The notes: generated from the sequence alone by a model not told the origin. 64,000 bases of DNA from Chryseobacterium shigense (GCF_014207845.1 NZ_JACHLC010000001.1:1612001-1676000); one strand, 5' to 3'; positions 42,534-51,368 are shown, counted from the stretch's first letter. A program made the numbers and translations.

Positions 42534-45359
42534 TTAAAATGTTAAATTCATACCGAATGTATAGATTGCTGAAATAGGATAGATATTTTGGTCAACCCCC
42601 ATTTGCACTCTATCCGTGTTCATAATTTCAGGTGAGAAACCATGGTACTTAAAGCTTGTCCAAGGATTCTGTGCACTTATATATAATCTTAATTTAGTTA
42701 TAGACATAGAATTTGTAAATGCTTTCGGCAGGTTATATCCAACCTGGATATTTCTGATTCTGATATAGCTTCCGTCTTCTACATAGAAACTGTTCGGTAA
42801 AATAATAGCCTGATCATTGGTAACCATCGAATAAGAATTGGAAGTCCCCGCACCGGTCCATCTGTTGTTATAGAAATCTAAATCCCAGTTTTCGTTTCCG
42901 AAACGCTGTTCGCGGTTATAGTTATAAATTTTATTACCGAATACTCCCTGGAAGTCAATGGCAAAATCAAAATCATAAATATTCATATTAACACCAAAAC
43001 CATAAGTTCCTTTAGGGATAGGACTTCCCAAGAATGTTTTATCTCTCGTATCAATAATTCCGTTTCCATCAAGGTCAGCAAATTTAAATGCTCCCGGACG
43101 TGCCTGGTTCTGCGTTGGTGAGGCATTTACTTCTGCCTGACTCTGGAAAATTCCGGCAACCTGATATCCGTAATAAGATCCAACTGCCTGACCTTCCTGA
43201 AGTCTTACAATAGAATTACCAAACAGGCTTACCCCTGTTTCCAAATATGAACCACCATATACTGAAGTAATCCTGTTTTTCAGGCCTGTATAGTTACCAT
43301 AAACCCCGATACCGATGTTTTCGTTGATTTTAGTATTATAATTTACTGAAACTTCAAATCCTTTATTATTGAAGGAATAGGCATTAGTAACATAATTACG
43401 CCAGTTACTAGCTCCGGAAACTGTTCCCTGGAAAATTCCATATACAACATCTTTGGAATCTTTGTTAAAATAAGTAGCGTCTATTTTCAGCTTATTATTA
43501 AGTAAGGCCATTTCCAAACCTAAGTCTCCACCTGAAGTTGTTTCCCATCCAATAGTAGGGTCTATTATTTCATCAATAGTTTGCGCAGGATATCCTGTGT
43601 TTCCGTAATATGCTCCTCCGGCAATACTTGAAACGTTTAACGTATACTTTCTTGTTACATTAGGATTTCCAAGTTTACCATAACTTGCTCTCAATTTTAA
43701 GAGATTGAACAAATGCTGCTCACTCATAAAATCTTCTTTGGAAACAACCCAGCCTACACTTACAGCAGGGAAGAATTTGTATCTGTCATCTGAAGAAATC
43801 TGTGAAGTTCCGTCTCTACGAATTGAAGCATTCAAAAGATATTTTCCTTTGTAATCATAATTTAATCTTCCAAAGAAAGACTCAATACGGTACTGATCCT
43901 GATTTAGGCTTAATTCCGGTCTGTCATTAGTATAAATCAGAATGTTGTTTCCGTTACTTATACTCAAAGATTCATTTGTTCCATCATAAGGTACATTCTG
44001 TGCTTCGGAATAGATTTCAGAATAAGAATTCCTTGTTCTGGAAAAGCCTGCCAATACTTCAAAATTATGACTTCCAAAGCTTTTTTTCCAGGTTAAGGTA
44101 TTGTCCCAGACATAATTTCTTTCTCTGGAATTTCTCGTAATTAGTTTTGTAGGCTTCTGATCTGAAACAGGGACATAATTAAGAGTCGGTGTATATTCAT
44201 ACTTGGTTGTATTAATATTATCCGAAGTGTAGCTAACCCTTAAAGTAAAATCTTTTAAGAATTTATATTCTCCCCAGATATTATTAAGTAATCTTTCCTG
44301 TCTGGTCTGAGAACGGAATAAATCCAGTTTGGCTCTTGGGTTCGGAATAGAATATCCGTTGAAAAACTGATAATCTCCTGTTGCAGGATTCATCGTTGAA
44401 AATATCGGAGGTGCATTATATGCATCTAACAATGGATTTTGAGCTGCATCAGTCCTCATTTTGGAGAATGAGAAATTATTTCCAATGGTAATATTGTCCG
44501 TAATTTTATAGGTAAGGTTTAATTTTGTATTTAACCTGTTGAAACCGCTTCCTGAGTTAATTCCTCTTCCTGCAGCCAGATTACCTTCATCCTGTAAATT
44601 TCCGATACTTCCGTAATAATTCAGTTTTCCTAAATTTCCGGAAGCCGAAAAATCATTCGAATTGATAATACTTGTTCTGAAAATTTCTTTAAACCAATTG
44701 GTATCTGCCGGAAAGTTGGATCTGCTTAAGAATTTTGTAGGATCAGTTACATTTTCATTTCTTAATTTTTCATTGTATAATTCAATATACTGATCCGAAT
44801 TAGCCATTTCCGGGATATTGGTTACTTTTTTAAAGCCCAGATAAGAATTAAAGCTAAAAACAGGTTTCTTGCCTCTTCCCACTTTAGTCTTGATAATTAC
44901 GGCTCCGTTAGAAGCTCTGGCCCCAAAAATAGCTAAACTTGAAGGATCTTTAAGAACACTCATAGATTCGATATCTTGTGGATTCAGGAATGAAATATCA
45001 TCAGTAATCATTCCATCAACAATAAATACCGTTTTTCCTGTAAGCGATCCTACTCCTCTGATATCTACTCTGGGAGAACTGCCGGGTGCACCGGAATTCA
45101 GAATCTGAACACCGGATAATTTACCCTGTATTGAGCTTATGGGGTTCGCATTAGGCTTATCAGCAAGGTCTTTTGCAGAAACGATACCGATACTTCCGGT
45201 AACATTTTCTTTTTTCTGAGATCCATATCCTATTAAAACCACTTCCTCAATCTTTTGCTCTTTAGGAACAGTATCTTTCGGAGTAGTCTGTGCATTGACG
45301 TTCATACCGAAGTATAAAACCGCAATGAGACATGAATACTTTAAATCACGTTGTTTCAT
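42534..45359 (-). CDS. SusC/RagA-family TonB-dependent oligosaccharide transporter
   Basis: 941 residues from the ATG at 45359 (a TTG three codons earlier is also open). Signal peptide ends NVNAQ. There is no N-terminal carboxypeptidase-like domain; the TonB-box region EEVVLIGYGSQKKENVTGS comes directly, then the plug (SIQGKLSGVQI, GVGSLTGKTVFIVDGMI, SSLAIFGARASNGAVIIKT) and a 22-strand barrel with the signature LDLFRSQTRQERLLNNIWGE. It imports glycan fragments across the outer membrane in partnership with SusD, powered by TonB-ExbBD. First gene of the leftward locus. Confidence 0.95.
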   Translation of the reverse strand: MKQRDLKYSCLIAVLYFGMNVNAQTTPKDTVPKEQKIEEVVLIGYGSQKKENVTGSIGIVSAKDLADKPNANPISSIQGKLSGVQILNSGAPGSSPRVDIRGVGSLTGKTVFIVDGMITDDISFLNPQDIESMSVLKDPSSLAIFGARASNGAVIIKTKVGRGKKPVFSFNSYLGFKKVTNIPEMANSDQYIELYNEKLRNENVTDPTKFLSRSNFPADTNWFKEIFRTSIINSNDFSASGNLGKLNYYGSIGNLQDEGNLAAGRGINSGSGFNRLNTKLNLTYKITDNITIGNNFSFSKMRTDAAQNPLLDAYNAPPIFSTMNPATGDYQFFNGYSIPNPRAKLDLFRSQTRQERLLNNIWGEYKFLKDFTLRVSYTSDNINTTKYEYTPTLNYVPVSDQKPTKLITRNSRERNYVWDNTLTWKKSFGSHNFEVLAGFSRTRNSYSEIYSEAQNVPYDGTNESLSISNGNNILIYTNDRPELSLNQDQYRIESFFGRLNYDYKGKYLLNASIRRDGTSQISSDDRYKFFPAVSVGWVVSKEDFMSEQHLFNLLKLRASYGKLGNPNVTRKYTLNVSSIAGGAYYGNTGYPAQTIDEIIDPTIGWETTSGGDLGLEMALLNNKLKIDATYFNKDSKDVVYGIFQGTVSGASNWRNYVTNAYSFNNKGFEVSVNYNTKINENIGIGVYGNYTGLKNRITSVYGGSYLETGVSLFGNSIVRLQEGQAVGSYYGYQVAGIFQSQAEVNASPTQNQARPGAFKFADLDGNGIIDTRDKTFLGSPIPKGTYGFGVNMNIYDFDFAIDFQGVFGNKIYNYNREQRFGNENWDLDFYNNRWTGAGTSNSYSMVTNDQAIILPNSFYVEDGSYIRIRNIQVGYNLPKAFTNSMSITKLRLYISAQNPWTSFKYHGFSPEIMNTDRVQMGVDQNIYPISAIYTFGMNLTF

Positions 45360-45373
45360 ATAGTTCAATTTTA

Positions 45374-45642
45374 TTCGTACAATCTAATTTTAATAATGCC
45401 CTGTTTGTGGAGTTATCTTAAATTCTCAAAAAAAGACATTAGTCAAAAATAGAAAAAAATCCGAACATTGTTAATATATCTTAAAAATTAAAAAAAAATA
45501 CACAAATTTTAAATAAAAAACTCAATAAATTGAATTCAGGTAATTAAATTACATTATAATTATCAATTTACAATAAAATATCCAATTGGAAAATTTGCAT
45601 TTTCAACAAAATATTCACCAAACAGCACAGAGAATTTAATAT
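45374..45642. other. AT-rich intergenic region between susC and the DUF4197 gene
   Basis: About 350 bases separate the divergent genes (45360-45706). Apart from the rightward promoter at 45643-45673 I see no hairpin, repeat or frame. The susC promoter should lie here; no clean TTTG-N19-TAnnTTTG is seen on its strand, which would fit control by an activator or alternative sigma factor, but this is inference. Confidence 0.5.
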
Positions 45643-45673
45643 TTTGTTAATATACTTATAGTGTTTACCTTTG
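45643..45673 (+). promoter_or_regulatory. Consensus promoter of the DUF4197 gene
   Basis: TTTG (45643-45646), 19 bases, then TACCTTTG (45666-45673), an exact match to the Bacteroidota primary sigma consensus. Transcription should start near 45680, 27 bases before the ATG at 45707. Confidence 0.75.
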
Positions 45674-45706
45674 GCGTAATATTTGAAAAAATAAGAAAAA
45701 AGATCA

Positions 45707-46378
45707 ATGAAAAAATATATTATAGCAGCAGCGTTATTAATTGGAACCGGAACATTAATTTTTACCAGCGTTCAATCCTGCACAACAGTGGCTACTTCAG
45801 ACCTGGGTCTATCCATCATTAAAAGAGTTCTACTGAACGGGATAGATAAGGGAATGGGAATATACAGCAATAAGGAAGCTTTCCTTCAAAATAATATGGT
45901 AGATAAAGCACTTCCAAAGGAGCTCAGAGATATCAACTCTACTCTTGAAAAAATTGCACCTTCCCTTGTGGCTAAGGAAAGAGATTTTATTGCCCAGGCA
46001 GCGGCCTATACCGTTAATACCTCAAAACCTATTTTACAGGGTGCAGTTAACAGTCTAAATGCACAGGATGTTACAAGAATTATCCAGGGAACTACGGCAA
46101 CACAGATTTTAAAAGAAAAGACCTCTCAGCAGCTGGTAGCCGCTATTGCTCCCAAAGTAGATGAGAAACTGAATGAATATGGAATTGTAAAAACAATCAA
46201 TACAGCTCTTTCAGGAAGCAATCTTCTCGGAAGCCTTCTTGGAGGTGGCGGAAGTAATGTAAATGCCGGAGGACTCAGTAAACTGGCCTCTGAACAACTG
46301 GTTAACGGACTGTTCTACATCATCGAAGATTATGAGCACCAGAATTCCAAAGCACTGCTGGGACCTCTTGGGAAATAG
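45707..46378 (+). CDS. DUF4197 protein, probably a lipoprotein
   Basis: 223 residues. Hydrophobic N-terminus with a lipobox-like SVQSC (Cys25), so it may be lipidated and periplasmic. The remainder matches the DUF4197 pattern: AIIKRVLLNGIDKGMG-like helices, NNMVDKALPKELRDI, AFTINTSKPILQGAVNSL-type stretch and LNEYGIVKTINTALS, with a Gly-Ser-rich insert (LLGGGGSNVNAGG) before the final helix NGLFYIIEDYEHQN. Function of the family is unknown. It has a consensus promoter and is followed closely by the DUF493 gene, with which it is probably cotranscribed. Confidence 0.85.
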   Translation: MKKYIIAAALLIGTGTLIFTSVQSCTTVATSDLGLSIIKRVLLNGIDKGMGIYSNKEAFLQNNMVDKALPKELRDINSTLEKIAPSLVAKERDFIAQAAAYTVNTSKPILQGAVNSLNAQDVTRIIQGTTATQILKEKTSQQLVAAIAPKVDEKLNEYGIVKTINTALSGSNLLGSLLGGGGSNVNAGGLSKLASEQLVNGLFYIIEDYEHQNSKALLGPLGK

Positions 46379-46419
46379 AAAAATTTTCGCTATATTTATA
46401 TATAATTTAACAACGGCAG

Positions 46420-46725
46420 ATGGATATATTACAAGGAAACCAACACGCAAACCCGGAAGATTTTTATAATTCTCTGAAGGAAAAACTGGAAGGCCACCAC
46501 GACTTTCCTGAAGATTATTTATTTAAATTTATCGTTCCCACAGACCAGGCAAAACTAACCGAAATTTATAAAGTTTTTGATGGTATTAAATTTACTCTTG
46601 GGAACCGCGAAAGCAAAAACGGAAAATACACTGCCTGCAATATCAATGCGTTCGTTCTGGATGCAGATCAGGTAGTGAATATTTATAAAGAAGTCGCCAA
46701 AATTGAAGGCGTTATTCTATTGTAA
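46420..46725 (+). CDS. DUF493 (YbeD-like) protein
   Basis: 101 residues, cytosolic. The middle matches the small ferredoxin-like DUF493/YbeD fold: FPEDYLFKFIVPTDQAKL, SKNGKYTACNINAFVLDADQ and a final strand IYKEVAKIEGVILL. In enterobacteria YbeD sits beside lipoate genes and binds small ligands; a role here is unknown. 41 bases after the DUF4197 gene, and a strong bidirectional terminator follows. Confidence 0.85.
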   Translation: MDILQGNQHANPEDFYNSLKEKLEGHHDFPEDYLFKFIVPTDQAKLTEIYKVFDGIKFTLGNRESKNGKYTACNINAFVLDADQVVNIYKEVAKIEGVILL

Positions 46726-46733
46726 GAAAAAAG

Positions 46734-46760
46734 AAAAGTCAGCGAAAAGCTGACTTTTTT
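46734..46760. terminator. Bidirectional terminator
   Basis: Perfect 10-bp stem AAAAGTCAGC / GCTGACTTTT (46734-46743 and 46749-46758), GAAAA loop, with A- and T-runs. Between the convergent DUF493 and ArsC-like genes. Confidence 0.85.
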
Positions 46761-46767
46761 ATTGGTA

Positions 46768-47118
46768 TTATTTTTCAATAAAGAATTTCACATTTTCAAT
46801 AGGTCTTCCCAGCATGGCGACAGATCCTTTGATCAGGATGGGTCTCTGTATCAGGGAAGGATTCTCAGACAGGATCTTGATCCATTCTTCTTCAGAATAA
46901 TTTTTATCGGCATAGTTCTCCGTGTACAGCTTATCTGTTTTGCGGATCATATGAAATACGCTCTGATTCAGCTTTTTCAATACTGTTTTGATCTCTAAAA
47001 CACTCAGCGGATCTTCCACAATATTGATGATCTCGAAAGGAACACCGTTTTCATCAAGATACTCAAGTACGGCATTTGATTTAGAACAGTTTCCGTTATG
47101 TAAAACCTTAACCATCAT
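46768..47118 (-). CDS. ArsC/Spx-family arsenate reductase-like protein
   Basis: 116 residues with a thioredoxin-like fold of the ArsC family: KVLHNGNCSKSNAVLEYL, where the cysteine of the first loop is the catalytic-type residue, followed by LNQSVFHMIRKTDKLY and QRPILIKGSVAMLGRP, the Arg/Pro pattern near the active site. The family includes glutaredoxin-dependent arsenate reductases and Spx-type regulators; without an ars operon nearby, arsenate may not be its substrate. Two ATG codons in a row open the frame. Confidence 0.8.
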   Translation of the reverse strand: MMVKVLHNGNCSKSNAVLEYLDENGVPFEIINIVEDPLSVLEIKTVLKKLNQSVFHMIRKTDKLYTENYADKNYSEEEWIKILSENPSLIQRPILIKGSVAMLGRPIENVKFFIEK

Positions 47119-47202
47119 AATGTATCATTTAAAATTAAACTCCTTTCCTCAAATTTAGGAAGAAATGAATGGAAATCTGTCTTAAATTCTGATAAAAAAT
47201 TG

Positions 47203-47817
47203 TTAAAACAGTCCGTTCAGTTCTGCTTCTATTTTTTCCAGGATGAATCCGAAATCTTCGGGCTTTTCTACAAAATCAAGATCATCCACTTCAATAACAA
47301 GAAGTTTTCCTTCGGTGTAATTGGAGATCCATTTTTCATACTTCTGGTTCAGTTTTGAAAGGTATTCAATGCTGATGGTTGCTTCATATTCCCTTCCTCT
47401 TTTGTAGATCTTTTTCACAAGGTTCGGAACATCGGATTTTAAATAAATCAACAGATCGGGTGCGGAAACAAAAGATTTCATCAGCCCGAAAACGGATACA
47501 TAATTATTGAAATCCCTGTCTGAAAGAAGTTTCATATCATTCAGGTTTTCCGCAAAAATGTGGGCATCCTCGTAAATAGTACGGTCCTGGATAATATTTT
47601 TCCCGCTTTCTCTTATCTCTTTTACCTGCCTGAACCTGCTTCCTAAAAAGTAAATCTGCAGTGCAAAACTCCACTTGCTCATGTCTGCATAAAAATCTTC
47701 TAAATAAGGGTTGTGATCCACATCTTCAAATTGTGCATCCCATCCGTAGTGCTTGGAAAGCATTGTGGTCAAAGTAGTTTTTCCGGCTCCAATATTTCCT
47801 GTAACTGCAATATGCAT
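47203..47817 (-). CDS. Deoxynucleoside kinase
   Basis: 204 residues. Cytosolic kinase of the dNK/dCK/dGK family that phosphorylates deoxyribonucleosides for salvage. P-loop GNIGAGKT at 7-14, then the EDVDHNPYLEDFY region, IQDRTIYEDAHIF with the DR pair, and the lid KRGREYE. The family covers deoxyadenosine, deoxyguanosine and deoxycytidine kinases, and the base preference is not clear. It overlaps nothing and lies 27 bases downstream of the beta-propeller-like gene (47845 stop), probably as one unit. Confidence 0.9.
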   Translation of the reverse strand: MHIAVTGNIGAGKTTLTTMLSKHYGWDAQFEDVDHNPYLEDFYADMSKWSFALQIYFLGSRFRQVKEIRESGKNIIQDRTIYEDAHIFAENLNDMKLLSDRDFNNYVSVFGLMKSFVSAPDLLIYLKSDVPNLVKKIYKRGREYEATISIEYLSKLNQKYEKWISNYTEGKLLVIEVDDLDFVEKPEDFGFILEKIEAELNGLF

Positions 47818-47844
47818 TCTCCTAAGTATTTTTTTATTAATTAA

Positions 47845-48813
47845 CTAAACACCGGCGGCCTGAACTTCGGAAGTATCTTCCATCAGCTTCTGTAAAGTGG
47901 TATCAGGAGCTTTTTCTTCAGATTCCTTCTTTTCTCCGTCTGCTCTTTTTACTTCTTCTCTAACTGGTTGTTCAGAGGGTGTTTCCGTAACTGGCGACGT
48001 AGTTTCGGGTCCGGTTTCCGGCTGTGCCTGCTGTTTGGTTTCTTTTATTTTTTCAAGGCTGTAAAGATAGAGTTTGTTCGCTTTGATTTCAAAATAAGAA
48101 AGGATGTTTTTATCCACAATTTGTGCGTCTTTATCTTCAAAAATTTTTAACATTCCTTTTTCAGGATCATATTTCTGGATTGAATTGTCTGCAACTACCA
48201 AAACAACATCGTTCTCTCTTCTGAATCTTTTCCCGTTTTCCAGCAGGGCTTCAAAGAGTTTTTCAAATTTCAGGGAATATACCCTGATGTGTTTTCTGGT
48301 TAAAATATAGACTTTATTTTCGAATACGAGCAGGTCCATCAGATCATCAAAACTGATGTCGAAAGGATAGGAATTGATGGTTGTCTCGTTCCTGAAATTG
48401 TACTGGATAAGACGTTTTGTACTGTCATCCAAAAGCCATAACTGCTGAAGATCTTCGGCATAGGCCATTTTAATGAAACCAAATTTCTGTTTGAAATCAA
48501 TTTTCTGGATTTCGTTCATATTCTGGTCCACAAATTTCATTTCCTGTGCATTTTCAGAGAATAAAGGTACACTCAGAGGGTTCTGAACCGTCTGCACTTT
48601 GTAGGGAACCGTGAGCATCATTTTACCAAGCTGTTTTCCTAAGGAATCATATTTGGTAAAGCTGAAGTCTTTGTTTTTATAGATGTACAGATTTCCGTAA
48701 TCGTCTGCCAGCATATCTTTGGCTTCCTTCAGTTTCAGTGTATCCAAAGGAAGGGATTTCTGTGCAGTAACGGTACAGAAAAGGAAAAGGAATATTATGT
48801 TGAAAAACTTCAC
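47845..48813 (-). CDS. Exported protein, possible beta-propeller, with acidic C-terminal tail
   Basis: 322 residues. Signal peptide 1-17 (FFNIIFLFLFCTVTAQ). Residues about 25-255 contain repeated strand pairs with a Trp/Tyr-Asp rhythm (AKDMLADDYGNLYIYKNKD, AYAEDLQQLWLLDDSTKRL, LLVFENKVYILTRKHIRVY), which resemble the blades of a propeller. From about 258 the tail is Pro, Glu and Thr rich (QAQPETGPETTSP), apparently disordered. Not recognised as a named family. It is upstream of the deoxynucleoside kinase gene. Confidence 0.7.
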   Translation of the reverse strand: MKFFNIIFLFLFCTVTAQKSLPLDTLKLKEAKDMLADDYGNLYIYKNKDFSFTKYDSLGKQLGKMMLTVPYKVQTVQNPLSVPLFSENAQEMKFVDQNMNEIQKIDFKQKFGFIKMAYAEDLQQLWLLDDSTKRLIQYNFRNETTINSYPFDISFDDLMDLLVFENKVYILTRKHIRVYSLKFEKLFEALLENGKRFRRENDVVLVVADNSIQKYDPEKGMLKIFEDKDAQIVDKNILSYFEIKANKLYLYSLEKIKETKQQAQPETGPETTSPVTETPSEQPVREEVKRADGEKKESEEKAPDTTLQKLMEDTSEVQAAGV

Positions 48814-48921
48814 TCTGATTTTTTAATGAGGTCAAGATACTGAAAAATAATTTCATCCAAAAGGGGATCAAAATTAATTGAATTATCCTAATACTGAACT
48901 TATTTAATCTTTTAATTAAAA

Positions 48922-48945
48922 ATAGCGCTCCTGAAGGAACGCTAT
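48922..48945 (-). terminator. Probable terminator of the glutaminyl cyclase gene
   Basis: Arms ATAGCGCTCC and GGAACGCTAT with one mismatch and a TGAA loop, past the stop of the leftward gene; A-rich on its left. Confidence 0.55.
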
Positions 48946-48968
48946 ATATTTTAGATAAAGTTCATTAA

Positions 48969-49991
48969 TTATTTAATCTGAACTTCATAAATCTTCGACC
49001 AGTTTTTACCGGTTACAAGCATATTATCTCCTTTGAAGGTAATACCGTTCAATACATCATCGCTTCCTTTGGTATTCTTCTTGGCAATATCTGTAAAGTC
49101 AAATGTACCTACTACTTCTCCGGTTGCAGGATTGATCTTCAGCACAATCGGTTTCTGCCATACGTTGGCATAGATAAATCCGTTGTGGTATTCAAGTTCA
49201 TTCAATTGGTCATAAGCCTGTGAACTTCCTGCCACGGCAATATATTTGATCAGTTTTGAAGGATTGCTGGCATCAAGGAAATATAAAAGTTTACTTCCGT
49301 CTGAGGCAATCAGGTTTTTCCCGTCATAGGTAAGTCCCCATCCTTCTCCCAATACATTTGGATAAGGAAATTCCGACAGAAGCTTCAGAGAATTTTTATC
49401 ATAGATATATCCTTTTTTGCTTTGCCATGTTAACTGATATACTTTATCTCCTACGATTGTGCTCCCTTCAGAGAAATCTTCCTGAGCCTGTTTGGTAGAA
49501 GCCAGCGGAGTTGTGGTTCCCAATGTATATTTCAGGATCTGTGAAGAACCGTTTTGCCCGTCACTTTCATAAATAGTGTTTCCTTCAATCTGGAATCCCT
49601 GCACAAAATTCTTGGGATCATGCGGATATTCGGCTATGATCTGATAGGTTATATTTTTTTCAGGACTTTTCGCAAATACGTTGATGGTGGCATCCTGGTT
49701 TAATACTTTTCCTCCTTTTGTTTTGATATTGAAGGTAACGGCATTATCGCCTAATGTAAAAAATTTAGGGTCAACCGTTAAGCTCGAAGTTTCCTTATCG
49801 CCAAAGCTGATACTGATGCTTTCTGCATTTTCCGTCACCTCTTTCGGAAGCTCAAGTTTATCACCGAAGTGGTATCCTTTTTCCGTCATTGAATTATTAT
49901 ACTCATTCAGAGTGTTCAGGATCTTTTCATCTTTATTACAAGACGCCAGCATCAAAACCACTGCCAAACCTACTATTATATTTTTTTTCAT
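48969..49991 (-). CDS. Glutaminyl-peptide cyclotransferase (plant-type), lipoprotein
   Basis: 340 residues. Lipobox LASC with Cys18. An N-terminal beta-sandwich-like segment of about 110 residues (LELPKEVTENAESISI) precedes the five-bladed-propeller cyclase domain (about 115-340): PHDPKNFVQGFQIEG, YESDGQNGSSQIL, GEGWGLTYDGKNLIASDGS, QLNELEYHNGFIYANVWQK and VLNGITFKGDNMLVTGKNW. This is the papaya-type glutaminyl cyclase, which makes N-terminal pyroglutamate on peptides and proteins. In Bacteroidota such lipoproteins can modify exported proteins whose mature N-terminus is Gln, as follows many signal peptides here ending in AQ. Single gene. Confidence 0.88.
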   Translation of the reverse strand: MKKNIIVGLAVVLMLASCNKDEKILNTLNEYNNSMTEKGYHFGDKLELPKEVTENAESISISFGDKETSSLTVDPKFFTLGDNAVTFNIKTKGGKVLNQDATINVFAKSPEKNITYQIIAEYPHDPKNFVQGFQIEGNTIYESDGQNGSSQILKYTLGTTTPLASTKQAQEDFSEGSTIVGDKVYQLTWQSKKGYIYDKNSLKLLSEFPYPNVLGEGWGLTYDGKNLIASDGSKLLYFLDASNPSKLIKYIAVAGSSQAYDQLNELEYHNGFIYANVWQKPIVLKINPATGEVVGTFDFTDIAKKNTKGSDDVLNGITFKGDNMLVTGKNWSKIYEVQIK

Positions 49992-50026
49992 TGAATTTCT
50001 AAATATTTCCCCAAAAATAGCAAATT

Positions 50027-50407
50027 TTATTCCGTATTTCCAATATTATCAGCAGGCTGTCCAAATTGTAGTATATAACCGTTGTTATCATATATTGCAA
50101 ATTCTCTCATTTCCCATTCAAAAGTCTCAATTTCATAGCAGATTTTTGCTTTTGCTTTAAGGTCTTCCCAGAGATCATCAACTTTGTCTACATTGAAATA
50201 CAATGAGCCTGTGAAATTGATTCCATTAGGTTTTTCATAATCATTCTCGGACAGCATGATCTGTACATCGTCCTTACGGATGGAGGCCCACTGCCAATCA
50301 TCATTCCTTCCCATTAAAGTAAAGCCTAGAATCTGTGTGTAAAATCCTATGGTTTCGTCCATATTTTCAACCCAGAGTATGGGACGGAGCGCTGTAAATG
50401 TTGTCAT
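50027..50407 (-). CDS. VOC-family (glyoxalase/bleomycin-resistance fold) protein
   Basis: 126 residues. Vicinal-oxygen-chelate fold: ALRPILWVENMDETIGFYTQ at the start of the first module, MGRNDDWQWASIRKDDVQIM, then a second module with FNVDKVDDLWEDLK and FAIYDNNGYILQFGQ. The Glu and His positions that bind metal in glyoxalase I are not clearly all present, so it may be a binding protein. The ATG overlaps the stop of the GNAT gene (ATGA), indicating translational coupling. Last gene of an SRPBCC-GNAT-VOC operon. Confidence 0.8.
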   Translation of the reverse strand: MTTFTALRPILWVENMDETIGFYTQILGFTLMGRNDDWQWASIRKDDVQIMLSENDYEKPNGINFTGSLYFNVDKVDDLWEDLKAKAKICYEIETFEWEMREFAIYDNNGYILQFGQPADNIGNTE

Positions 50408-50913
50408 TGCTGAAGGGATTCAAATGTATTTTTATTGATTTTCATATTAAGGGAAAGCCATAATTCATTATCAATACTGACTTCACTTGAAATCTTTGGG
50501 TCAATTTCAAAACCTGCTTTTTTATAGCATTCAATAGCTCCGGTATTCCAGTCGTATACATTAAGTTCCGCTGTTTCCCTGTCGAAATGGGTAAAACCAT
50601 ATTGCAGAAGGTTCTGTACAATTTTCTTACCGTAGCCTTTCCCTCTGTTGCTTTCATCCCAGATCAGGATTCTTCCCAGCAGAAAAGTTCTCTCTTTCAA
50701 AAAAATCTGGGCATGGCCAATCGCCTTTTGTCCGGTCTCATCAAAAACTATGAACAGGAATCTGTTTTCAGTTTCCAGATCATTCTTCAACTGTTCTTTT
50801 GTGAGCGGAAAATGATAGGCAGGACCGGCAAACTGAAGAAGCATTCTTTTGTCTTTTATTTTGGAGATCAGTTCGGAACTATCTTCTGTGGTAAAAGGCT
50901 GCAATTGTATCAT
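50404..50913 (-). CDS. GNAT-family N-acetyltransferase
   Basis: 169 residues from the ATG at 50913. An upstream in-frame ATG (50967) falls inside the previous gene and is less likely. GNAT fold: LQPFTTEDSSELISKI, the acetyl-CoA motif LGRILIWDESNRGKGYGKKI (motif A, R/Q-x-x-G-x-G/A) and AIECYKKAGFEIDPKIS (motif B). Substrate unknown; small molecules and protein N-termini are both possible. Middle gene of the operon. Confidence 0.85.
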   Translation of the reverse strand: MIQLQPFTTEDSSELISKIKDKRMLLQFAGPAYHFPLTKEQLKNDLETENRFLFIVFDETGQKAIGHAQIFLKERTFLLGRILIWDESNRGKGYGKKIVQNLLQYGFTHFDRETAELNVYDWNTGAIECYKKAGFEIDPKISSEVSIDNELWLSLNMKINKNTFESLQQ

Positions 50914-50918
50914 ATGGT

Positions 50919-51344
50919 CTATTTTTCCAGATATTCTTTCATGCTTTGTCCGATAATTCCATTCCATCCATCGGTAAAGCTTTTCCTTGAAAAATTTTCG
51001 CCTAAACTGTCAAAGCCTTCAATATCATCATGCGTAAGTGTCACCAATGTTCCGTTATTTTCTTCCTGAAGTTCCCAGGTTACGGCAGTCACGGCATCTG
51101 AAAACTCAGGATACGACCATGTATGTTTTAATTTTCTGTCAGGAATAATTTCCAGAATACGGCCCTGATGGTGATATTTTTTAGCATCACCCGGCTCGTA
51201 GAAATTGAATTCTTTTCCTTCTTCCAAAATAAAATCGGGGATATCAAAATACCAGGATTTCATTTCATTTTTGTCGGTTAATGCTTTCCATATTTTTTCT
51301 ACAGGTGCATTTATTTTGTATTCTACAGTGATTGGGGTGTTCAT
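50919..51344 (-). CDS. SRPBCC-fold protein (AHSA1-like)
   Basis: 141 residues of the START/AHSA1 superfamily, with a hydrophobic ligand pocket: ITVEYKINAPVEKIWKALTD, GKEFNFYEPGDAKKYHHQG, RKLKHTWSYPEFSDAVTAV and a final helix DGWNGIIGQSMKEYLEK. Members bind lipids or small molecules or help Hsp90. First gene of the three-gene operon. A second SRPBCC protein lies 5 kb away with a VOC partner of its own. Confidence 0.83.
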   Translation of the reverse strand: MNTPITVEYKINAPVEKIWKALTDKNEMKSWYFDIPDFILEEGKEFNFYEPGDAKKYHHQGRILEIIPDRKLKHTWSYPEFSDAVTAVTWELQEENNGTLVTLTHDDIEGFDSLGENFSRKSFTDGWNGIIGQSMKEYLEK

Positions 51345-51368
51345 ATCTTTATTTTTAATTAAAAAAAT

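Noticed and set aside
50587..51069. 160-codon rightward frame over the GNAT and SRPBCC genes
   Set aside because: Antisense to two recognisable domains in a coupled operon; it shows no motif of its own.
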